Shown: in pieces, positions 59,801 to 64,000 of the stretch | Layout of the letters: each line of letters starts with the position of its first letter | Position numbering within the stretch: the first letter of the stretch is position 1 | Assembly: GCF_958298935.1 (NCBI RefSeq) | Contig: NC_084928.1 | Coordinates: 22,351,501-22,415,500, forward strand | Length of the DNA stretch: 64,000 bases | Source: Phragmites australis | Taxonomy: Eukaryota; Streptophyta; Magnoliopsida; Poales; Poaceae | Direction: 5' to 3' | The notes under the pieces: generated by a model | Told to the model about the DNA's origin: nothing | Databases searched by the model: none | The model's input: the letters and a program-made list of their open reading frames with translations, nothing else | Made by a program: the position numbers and the translations under genes

Positions 59801-62800
59801 GATCCTAGTGAGATCCACGGCCGGATCCTTCGGATCCAGTTGTGGAACTCGCAAGGTGCGGAGTTGTTAGTGGTGGAGGCTGGGAGGAGGACGATGAGGG
59901 TGGAGAGAGAGTGGCCGGTGAGGGGAGAGAGAGGCCGGTGAAGAGATAAGGGGCAGAGAAAGAGTGAGATCGAGCCAGTGAGTGCTAGCCTGAAGAGATA
60001 AGGGAGAGAGAAAGAGATGAGCTGGACCTGAGCACGAGCAAAAATCATAGTGTATTAAAATTTCAGATCCGATGAGAGTATCTGTGCCGGTTCGAATTAT
60101 AAACTGGTACTGATACTATTAGTGTCGGTTTATAATTCAAGCCGCCACTGATACTGAGTTCAACCCGACTCGATTATTGATCGAGCACGAGAAGTTAGAA
60201 CTGGTAGTGATACTTCATCAGTGCCAGTTTTGGTCTAGCCGGTACTGATGACCCGACTCAAATAACCTATTTTGTTATAATGTAATAGTACCGCTATCTC
60301 AATGGACCACCACTGGTGCTTTATTTTGATCCTATGATATATCATCTAGCGCTAAACTTGTGCGCAAGCTGCTTGTACAGTCAATGACTGTAATGCTGTG
60401 TCATGTGTATTTCTTTTTCTTTCGCCCTGTTTCACAATGTCTCATCCCGTCTGCATACCTAGGAGCCATAAAATCTAAGCTAGGTAAGGCCCTGTTTCAC
60501 AATGTTTCGTCCCGTCGATGACTGTAAGTTACGGAATTAGATAATTCTTTACCTTATGAGATACGTGCACTATGGATCTATCCAGTAAGTACAAATTAGA
60601 TGCAATTTCATTAAATATTACTCAAATAGTAAACTTCGTACCGTGCGGACTGGACAAATATACCACAGGAGCCTTTGAAAACTCTTGAGGCACCTGCACT
60701 ATGCGTGAAAACTCAAGGCTTAGAGATTCCTTCAGGTTCGGAACTCGAGTCAGAATGGTAATTAAACAGCCAAAGTGAGGCTTCTACTTGAGCCGAGTTC
60801 AAGTGAAAAAATTGGGACGGGCGGCCAGTCAGCCCTGCATGCTAGGCCAGTCAGCCCTCTCCATGATCTTACATTCTTAGAATGTGTTTGTTTCGGCTAG
60901 AGATTTTGAAAAGCAGTTTATAGAAGCTGGATTATGAAAAACTGGATTGTAAAAAGTTAGATTATGAAAAGCTTTTAGATTGTAGATTTACAAAACTTTG
61001 ATGGATAGTTTAAGTAAAATAGACTTTCACAATCTATTAAAAACTGAGAAAAATCAGCTTCTTAAATTATCACAATCCAATCAGCAAATTTTAAAAAACT
61101 ATAAAAAAAACTGTACTTTTATTTCAGCTTTGAATTGTAACAGCCCTTTACTCACTTTGCATCCAAACCTGCCTCCTCCACCACTGCACAGTTGCCTTTG
61201 CCAGTGCCGATGCTGTTCGTGAATGCCTTTGTGTGCAGACTGTATATATGGGGCCAACTCTTGTAGGATTATTTTCCGTTATTTGGTAGGAGCAGGCCAG
61301 GAGCATGGACATGTGTGGGGGTAACCGCACTTTTCAGGAGATAGAAGACTACAATTTTGAAACCTGACCCCTATTTAGTGTCATTCATATGGGCCGTCTT
61401 TGAATGGCTGTGCAAGCACTGAAGCAAAATATTTTGGGTAACAAACATGACAAACCATAATTAAAGTGCAATGTTATCCTAGTTTCCAATTGAGTTCGTG
61501 AGTATATCGTCCAAAGAGGATTAGTACCAAAGCAATCAGGTTACAGCCATTTTGCTGAACGTTGTTGGTTTTCGACCGATCGGCCATGGGGTTTGCCATT
61601 TCTTGTTGTTCGGTTACACTTGCCTCTGTTCTTCTCTGAAGGATCTTCCGACAATGTGGTATAACTGGCATATGTAAAAACTGTATCACAAAATTCTAGT
61701 ATGTTGCTAACTACTGCACTTATTCGCAGGCGAGGCGAGCCCTGCGCGCCCTGCGCGGGCTGGTGCGGCTGCAGGCGCTGGTGCGCGGCCACAAGGTGCG
61801 GCGTCAGGTCCACCTCACAATGCGCCGCATGCAAGCGCTCGTCCGCGCGCAGGCCCGTGTCCGCGCGCGGTGCCTCACCTCCCCCGTCGGCAGGCGCGCC
61901 GGCCGGCCCGATGCCCAGCGCCGTCCCAGCTTTCTCGTCCCCAGGCACGGGCTCGCTCAGCACCATGGTGGCAAGCGCTCTTTTGGACACGACCGCGTCG
62001 GATTAAACGAAGCTGACCTATTGCACTTGCAAGACCACGAGACGCCGATACAGGTGCAGGCTCCTCAACGGCGCAGGAACGTGGGCCCTTTTCTGAACGA
62101 AACGCGGGACGCCGTCCGGGCCGATGGCATGTTGCGCCGGCACGACATGACGGCGGCGGCGGCTTGGGGGGAGAGTGCCCCTACTTATGAATACGGATTC
62201 CAGCATCAGCGGCAGGTTCGATTGCATCGTTTTCTTAGAATTGTTCTTTTGAAATGGAACTTGTTCATCGGATTCATTTTATAGTTGCCTCGGTCACTGA
62301 TATAATACGTAGATTCATGCAGCTTGACGAGTTGGAAGAGAACGTTGAGCCCAACGCCGGCTGGCACTGGCAGCAGCGCTGTAACGCCGGCGTGCAGAGG
62401 CAGCAGCACGTCGCCGAGCAGGCCAACCAGCACGCCGTGGCTGAGACGTCCTACATGACGGCGGCCACAACCGATGGCATCTCCGAGAACACCGTCGAGA
62501 TGGAGGCCTCCAGGAAGAGCCCCGCGAGGGACCTCTACCTTGTCCGTCCTCCGGCAATCCCAGGGTACATGGCGGCGACGCAGTCGGCGCGCGCCAAGGC
62601 CCGCATGGCACCGCCGGCTGCTCCAAGGGCGAACGTCCGGAGCAGGTCTGGAACGGTGGCGCCCAATGGGTGCACGAAGGTGGGGAGCGTGAGCCACATC
62701 GGTGGCAGCAGTGGGGGTGGCACCCGTGCGCCGCAGCATAGAGCTTGGCAGAGCCCCGAATCGAGTTGCAGCGGCGACCGGACACCCCCAGAATTAGGCG

Positions 62801-62826
62801 GGCGGAGTAGGATGGCCTTTGCTTGA
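37371..62826 (+). CDS. IQD: IQ67-domain (IQD) calmodulin-binding protein, four exons
   Basis: Joined exons 37,371-37,469, 37,567-37,866, 61,730-62,215 and 62,323-62,826 give 462 residues, a usual IQD length. The basic N-terminus has [25 protein letters not shown] text. The IQ67 domain spans the exon 2/3 join, with three IQ-type motifs: IQAFYRGYL+[16 protein letters not shown] and [14 protein letters not shown], spaced as in the family. The C-terminus has DUF4005 ([14 protein letters not shown], about residue 375 on). IQD proteins bind calmodulin in a Ca-linked way and act as scaffolds at microtubules, plasma membrane or nucleus, affecting cell shape and growth. All junctions are phase 0 with GT-AG. 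The usual W-L-E-R-W-M-A-A motif of exon 4 reads [10 protein letters not shown] here, so that part has diverged. No stop or frameshift is seen. Whether the 23.9-kb intron is spliced efficiently is unknown. Confidence 0.9.
37567..37866 (+). other. IQD: IQD exon 2
   Basis: 100 codons; acceptor GGATCCGCAG, donor TTG|GTACGC. It encodes an acidic linker and ends with [16 protein letters not shown], the first half of the first IQ motif. The intron before it is 97 bp. Confidence 0.9.
37920..39453. mobile_element. CACTA element A, 1,534 bp
   Basis: The left terminus CACTACGGAAAAAAAGC and the right ACGTATTG (inverted CAATACGT plus a T/A-rich run) are degenerate copies of CACTACGNGAAAAAGC. Duplication TTA at 37,917-37,919 and 39,454-39,456. 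Subterminal regions carry many GTGACGGGTC / GATCCGTCACT-type repeats in both orientations. It has no transposase. It shares family with element B at 40,060 and contains a tRNA-like block. Confidence 0.85.
38264..38318 (-). other. tRNA-like block inside CACTA element A
   Basis: On the minus strand TGGGTGAGGTGG (A-box-like) is followed 40 bp later by a perfect B-box GGTTCGAGGCC. The intervening text GTAAAGGAGCTACGCTTACG resembles a tRNA anticodon region. The flanks do not pair into an acceptor stem, so it is not a functional tRNA. A diverged equivalent lies in element B at about 41,103-41,155 (plus strand). Confidence 0.5.
39457..39878. other. Intron sequence between insertions; no gene
   Basis: AT-rich, no recognisable coding or repeat structure. 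Probably original intron sequence between CACTA A and the copia element. Confidence 0.4.
39879..41789 (-). repeat. 3' LTR of the copia host, carrying CACTA B
   Basis: Plus-strand ends are TGCTAGGTTAAAA and CATGTCCAACA. It aligns with 46,904-47,124, 48,146-48,237 and 59,081-about 59,195 of the other LTR. Subtracting CACTA B and its duplication leaves 453 bp. Confidence 0.82.
40060..41514. mobile_element. CACTA element B, 1,455 bp
   Basis: Left end CACTATGTAAAAAATAG; right end ...GCTTTTCTCACGTAGTA (inverted TACTACGTGAGAAAAGC; last base G to A). Duplication AGA at 40,057-40,059 and 41,515-41,517. The partner LTR (GAGTGAAGGCCGCGTAGG, 47,073-47,090) lacks it and gives the empty site. Repeats GTGACGGGTC(A/G) and GACCCGTCAC occur throughout. 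Same family as element A. Confidence 0.9.
41990..43460 (-). pseudogene. Copia gag, protease remnant and RNase H tail
   Basis: Minus strand: gag from about 43,460 includes [20 protein letters not shown] and [16 protein letters not shown]. The knuckle region reads [14 protein letters not shown], in which the second Cys of CCHC has become Tyr. [17 protein letters not shown] follows. Around 42,590-42,310 is a protease-like segment ([31 protein letters not shown]). Around 42,240-42,010 is the end of RNase H ([29 protein letters not shown]). The jump from protease to RNase H shows that roughly 2.5 kb of pol was deleted. Frameshifts and stops throughout. Confidence 0.8.
43470..46889 (-). other. Leader of the copia host; holds a solo LTR; no gene
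   Basis: AT-rich untranslated leader between gag and the primer site, with a GC-rich patch at 44,400-44,930. Open frames there (for example 44,923-44,408 minus) have no domain I recognise. A solo LTR interrupts it at 45,155-46,802. Confidence 0.5.
45155..46802 (-). mobile_element. Solo LTR, 1,648 bp
   Basis: Plus strand starts TGAAAGTACTTGATGTC and ends TAGATGCACTTTCA. Perfect duplication ATAAT (45,150-45,154 and 46,803-46,807). I recall the ends TGAAAGTGCATCTAGG...CACCCCCCTCTAGG..CACTTTCA from a large grass LTR family, which puts this copy on the minus strand. The U3/R-like part 45,900-46,470 is a dense array of CGGAGTCTCCGGG-type repeats. No internal region. Confidence 0.88.
46890..46903 (-). 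promoter_or_regulatory. Primer-binding site of copia host
   Basis: The minus strand reads TTTTATATCAGAGCCAC next to the LTR start; the consensus for initiator Met tRNA is TGGTATCAGAGC, so the first bases are mutated and the rest is intact. Confidence 0.65.
47125..48142. mobile_element. Miniature CACTA element, 1,018 bp
   Basis: Ends CACTACCACAAAAGGG and CTGGTTTTGTAGTAGTT (inverted AACTACTACAAAACCAG; last base changed). Duplication GCG at 47,122-47,124 and 48,143-48,145. The partner LTR at about 41,547-41,568 (CCTAGCGGCAGCTGTGG) is the empty site and has the same length once element and one GCG are removed. Subterminal repeats CACTGCTGGTTCT / ACCGGCAGTGAT. The interior is GC-rich, perhaps captured sequence, with a GA microsatellite. 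Confidence 0.92.
47734..47795. repeat. (GA)n microsatellite, about 31 units
   Basis: Uninterrupted GA run inside the miniature CACTA; it creates artificial Arg-Glu or Ser-Leu open frames that are not genes. Confidence 0.97.
48238..50900 (-). repeat. 3' LTR of Tekay-like element, with ~0.45-kb deletion
   Basis: 2,663 bp against 3,084 bp for the partner. The missing block corresponds to about 57,337-57,805 of the other LTR; the join at about 49,635 falls at AGTTAAAC, where the partner has GTTAAAAC and GTTGAAC at the two borders, pointing to a short-homology deletion. Both LTRs carry TCCGGGT / CTCCGG(G) repeats (49,634-49,870, 50,010-50,070) and a CT/GA-rich block near 50,560-50,700. Confidence 0.9.
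50901..50918 (-). promoter_or_regulatory. Polypurine tract of Tekay-like element
   Basis: The minus strand reads CTTTTAAGGGGGGATATT directly before the 3' LTR. The G-run is the usual plus-strand primer for reverse transcription. Confidence 0.75.
51010..52266 (-). pseudogene. Integrase and C-terminal tail of Tekay-like element
   Basis: Minus strand. Zinc-finger part [13 protein letters not shown] (about 52,150), [13 protein letters not shown] (about 52,060), then [20 protein letters not shown] and [16 protein letters not shown] (about 51,890-51,755) of the catalytic core. The tail near 51,480-51,020 has [16 protein letters not shown] and [24 protein letters not shown] text, which resembles the chromodomain-type end of this lineage. 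Frames shift at least three times. Integrase would insert the cDNA, and the tail would steer it to heterochromatin. Confidence 0.8.
52560..53850 (-). pseudogene. Reverse transcriptase and RNase H of Tekay-like element
   Basis: The minus-strand block at 53,850-53,200 is open for 216 codons: [53 protein letters not shown] and [13 protein letters not shown]. In motif A the expected Asp of SKIDLR is Asn here (SKINLR), which would remove a catalytic carboxylate; FIDDIL of motif C is intact. The thumb region follows at 53,191-53,000 ([17 protein letters not shown]). RNase H at about 52,990-52,620 shows [18 protein letters not shown] and [19 protein letters not shown] text with stops. Confidence 0.88.
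53865..54331 (-). pseudogene. Aspartic protease region of Tekay-like element
   Basis: The minus strand has [12 protein letters not shown] with an intact DSG active site near 54,270, followed by a typical retropepsin fold region (VIDGPR-like, [17 protein letters not shown] near 54,060). It is separated from gag by a frameshift and stop and from RT by stops near 53,860. Confidence 0.82.
54359..55218 (-). pseudogene. Gag of Tekay-like element
   Basis: The ATG at 55,218 (minus) gives [17 protein letters not shown]. After a frameshift near 55,030, the capsid region has [20 protein letters not shown], then [16 protein letters not shown]. Further text is [11 protein letters not shown] and, at 54,688-54,400, [20 protein letters not shown] and [18 protein letters not shown]. 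Stops occur near 54,795 and 54,690. No CCHC knuckle could be found near the C-terminus, so it may be lost. Confidence 0.82.
55219..55976 (-). other. Leader of Tekay-like element; no gene
   Basis: AT-rich stretch between the primer site and the gag start. Open frames shorter than 80 codons have no domain I recognise. Confidence 0.6.
55977..55988 (-). promoter_or_regulatory. Primer-binding site of Tekay-like element
   Basis: The minus strand TGGTATCGAAGC lies three bases from the 5' LTR. It resembles the initiator Met tRNA complement TGGTATCAGAGC, as usual in this lineage. Confidence 0.75.
55992..59075 (-). repeat. 5' LTR of Tekay-like element, 3,084 bp
   Basis: Starts (plus) TGTGAGGAACCGTCC and ends GGGACGTGACA. 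Full version of the LTR, including the block at about 57,337-57,805 missing from its partner. Contains CTCCGGGTT-type repeats at 57,790-58,050 and 58,195-58,250. Confidence 0.92.
59212..60282. mobile_element. Miniature CACTA element, 1,071 bp
   Basis: Left end CACTACTACAAAAAGGCC; right end CCTATTTTGTTATAATG (inverted CATTATAACAAAATAGG, mutated). Flanks TCA (59,209-59,211) and TAA (60,283-60,285) match at two of three bases. Subterminal repeats AGTGCCGG(C/T)T, CACTGATGGG and GGTACTGATG. The interior is GC-rich (59,400-59,880) with open frames of up to 152 codons but no domain I recognise; it may be captured host sequence. Confidence 0.8.
60286..61729. other. End of IQD intron 2; possible MITE at about 60,880-61,140
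   Basis: No coding domain. The stretch from GAATGTGTTTGTTTCGGC (60,887) contains repeated AAGC..GGATTATGAAAA motifs, with later inverted-looking TTCACAATC / TTATCACAATC and ATTTCAGC copies. This resembles hAT-type MITEs of grasses that begin GTGTTTGTTTC. Ends and duplication could not be fixed. The last 100 bp lead to the acceptor at 61,729. Confidence 0.35.
61730..62215 (+). other. IQD: IQD exon 3
   Basis: 162 codons, very GC-rich at the start. Opens with [15 protein letters not shown] and completes the IQ67 domain. The donor is CAG|GTTCGA. The later part ([20 protein letters not shown]) corresponds to the region before the usual W-rich motif. Confidence 0.9.
62323..62826 (+). other. IQD: IQD exon 4 and stop
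   Basis: 167 codons plus TGA; acceptor TTCATGCAG. Opens [16 protein letters not shown] and includes DUF4005 ([16 protein letters not shown]). The preceding intron is 107 bp (62,216-62,322). Confidence 0.88.
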
Positions 62827-63589
62827 GCTTGACATGGACGTGATCACGCACAAATGCTTGGAATAATCAGAAGTGGAAACCGTTTTCCTGTTACATGTTT
62901 ACCAATGTATTGCGAGGTCCTTATAACTAATTGATGTCTACTTGTTGGATTTACAGGTCAGTTCTACTCTTGTATAGTGTAATCGGCATCAGTTCGGCAC
63001 AAGGCTCAGGGAAAGTTACTTAGTTGTTTATCGCCTACCTTTATAAATGAACTGTAATGCTCCATACTTGATCATGATTTGATAATTAATAATTAAAATT
63101 TTATTATAATTGCAGTATATCCTAAGGATATGATACCCACAGTACACGTGTCATTTGTCAGCTATGCGCAGATATTGGCAAGCAATTCATTATGCTCTAC
63201 ACGGAAACAATCTCTGAATTAGGAAAAGAATCCTCCAGATAATACAATTAAGTTACACTTGAAACTTCGAGTATGATACGTCTTCCTAAACAGACTATAT
63301 AAGGAATAGAATGGTATGTAAAAAAGAGGGACGAGCCAAAAGCAAAACAAAGAAGAGCCGGAAAACAAGACAAAAGAGAGCTAAATAGATTGGACAGAAT
63401 AAAAAATAACTCATTGAGACTCACGGTAGTTTCAAGCTATGATCATATTCATCTGATAAGAACTTCAGGATTAGAACACGAGAAAACTCACAGAGATTCA
63501 TAGAAAAAGATCCAGATGTTGGGGAATAGGTAGGCCACTAGCACAAAACAAAATTTTCTATCATGTTCAACCAAAAGACCGTGCGAGTA
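62827..63589 (+). other. 3' UTR and downstream flank of IQD; no gene
   Basis: AT-rich after the stop. AATAAT (62,862) is a possible polyadenylation signal; no canonical AATAAA lies near. From about 63,130 on there is no recognised feature. Confidence 0.4.
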
Positions 63590-63841
63590 GGGGATCATAC
63601 ATCGTTACCACTGCATAACAGAATATGAGTTGGAATTGTAATTTTTCCTAATTTTGATTGCAATTGTTGAATATATGTTTGTTTGATTTGTGTTTTATAG
63701 TAAATAATATATACTATATATATCCAAGAAATAAAAGTAAGAAAGAAAGGAAAGAAATAGAAAATAAAAGGAAAAGAAAATACTTTTTCTCTCTGTGGCC
63801 GAGCCCATTCCCTCCACCTTATCTCTCCACTCTCATTTCCT
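63590..63841 (+). repeat. LTR copy C (start), same family as copies A and B
   Basis: From about 63,630 the sequence matches copy A at about 22,560-22,720 and copy B inverted (36,180-35,940), including a purine-rich stretch and a GGCC(G)AGCCCATTCC segment. It ends where the MULE terminal repeat begins. Confidence 0.45.
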
Positions 63842-64000
63842 GAATTTTTTTATTTTTATATTTTTCATTAAAAATTTAAATAAATAGATTCCCCATAGCA
63901 GTATTTGCAAAACTAGACGCTTGCCGCCCCTTGGAAGGGCTGCAGCTCTCTCAGAGGACTGTAAGGAATCCTAACCGCCCCCTGAGAGGGTGGCAAGAGA
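63842..64000. mobile_element. Terminal repeat of a second MULE, runs off the window
   Basis: Starts GAATTTTTTTATTTTTATA and continues with ATAGATTCC..GCAGTATTTGC, then GAGAGGG / CCGCCCC hairpin segments. It matches both terminal repeats of the MULE at 26,948-35,930, especially the right one. The rest of the element lies beyond 64,000. Confidence 0.8.

Larger units (their letters stand above)
39879..60290 (-). mobile_element. Copia element (host of nested insertions), internally deleted
   Basis: The 3' LTR is at 39,879-41,789 and the 5' LTR from 46,904. On the minus strand the primer site TATATCAGAGCCAC (initiator-Met type with mutated TGG) touches the 5' LTR at plus 46,890-46,903. The polypurine tract AAGTAGGAGTA (minus; plus 41,790-41,800) touches the 3' LTR. 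The coding region keeps gag, a protease remnant and the end of RNase H; integrase and reverse transcriptase are missing. Without insertions each LTR is about 450 bp. The right end is not fully resolved because a CACTA element is inserted at 59,212, so the given end is approximate. Confidence 0.8.
37867..61729 (+). other. IQD: Giant intron 2 of the IQD gene, 23,863 bp
   Basis: Donor GTACGC and acceptor ATTCGCAG, phase 0, at the conserved position that separates codons 16 and 17 of the IQ67 domain in this family. In most relatives this intron is a few hundred bp. Here it holds, by nesting, three or four CACTA elements, a copia element, a solo LTR and a Tekay-like gypsy element. Residual original intron is at most 37,867-37,916, 39,457-39,878 and parts of 60,290-61,729. 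Confidence 0.88.

Noticed and set aside
37371..62826. Two independent IQD gene fragments instead of one gene
   Set aside because: The left part stops exactly at the conserved phase-0 donor inside the IQ67 domain and the right part starts exactly at the matching acceptor, with nothing missing; two fragments would hardly break so neatly.
62315..62851. 178-codon minus-strand open frame rich in Arg and Ser
   Set aside because: It is the antisense shadow of IQD exon 4.

Overview
The window looks like nuclear DNA of a grass (Poaceae). The only host gene I can support has GC-rich exons of grass type. Almost everything else is nested transposable elements of families typical of large grass genomes: Ty1/copia, Ty3/gypsy (including a Tekay/Del-like element), CACTA, Mutator-like (MULE), hAT and MITEs. 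I cannot name the species.

Left part (1-37,370) is a transposon graveyard. A truncated minus-strand gypsy element (gag to protease plus its 5' LTR, 1,026-4,220) is followed by a copia gag fragment. Next comes a full-length minus-strand copia element at 5,439-12,082, with two ~239-bp LTRs, target duplication GTTAT and decayed gag and pol. A CACTA element (13,304-17,053, duplication CAG) sits inside a dead TTF-finger/hAT transposase exon. A FAR1-like MULE transposase pseudogene (19,129 down to ~17,175) is split by a 688-bp hAT-like element. After a broken CACTA end (21,717) come two related LTRs in opposite orientation. One of them is interrupted by a ~9-kb MULE (26,948-35,930) that carries both a mudrA-type transposase and a plant-mobile-domain gene, both decayed. 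That MULE is itself interrupted by a 1,400-bp gypsy-type solo LTR (34,135-35,534, duplication ACTTT).

Right part (37,371-62,826) is one plant gene on the + strand, an IQ67-domain calmodulin-binding protein (IQD family, ~462 residues, four exons). Exons 1-2 are at 37,371-37,866 and exons 3-4 at 61,730-62,826. The intron between them, at the position that splits the IQ67 domain in this family, is 23,863 bp long and filled with nested elements. These are a CACTA, then a copia element whose 3' LTR holds another CACTA, whose leader holds a 1,648-bp solo LTR, and whose 5' LTR holds a miniature CACTA and a complete 10.8-kb Tekay-like gypsy element, with a last CACTA at the outer edge. Both coding retrotransposons in the intron lie antisense to the gene. 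All exon junctions are phase 0 with GT-AG ends and the reading frame has no stop, so the gene may still be expressed.

The window ends inside a second copy of the MULE terminal repeat (from 63,842), again embedded in the same LTR family. I see no true rRNA, tRNA, CRISPR array or bacterial-type operon. Most insertions were dated relative to each other by target-site duplications and, in the intron, by comparing the two LTR copies of the copia host element, which act as empty-site controls.
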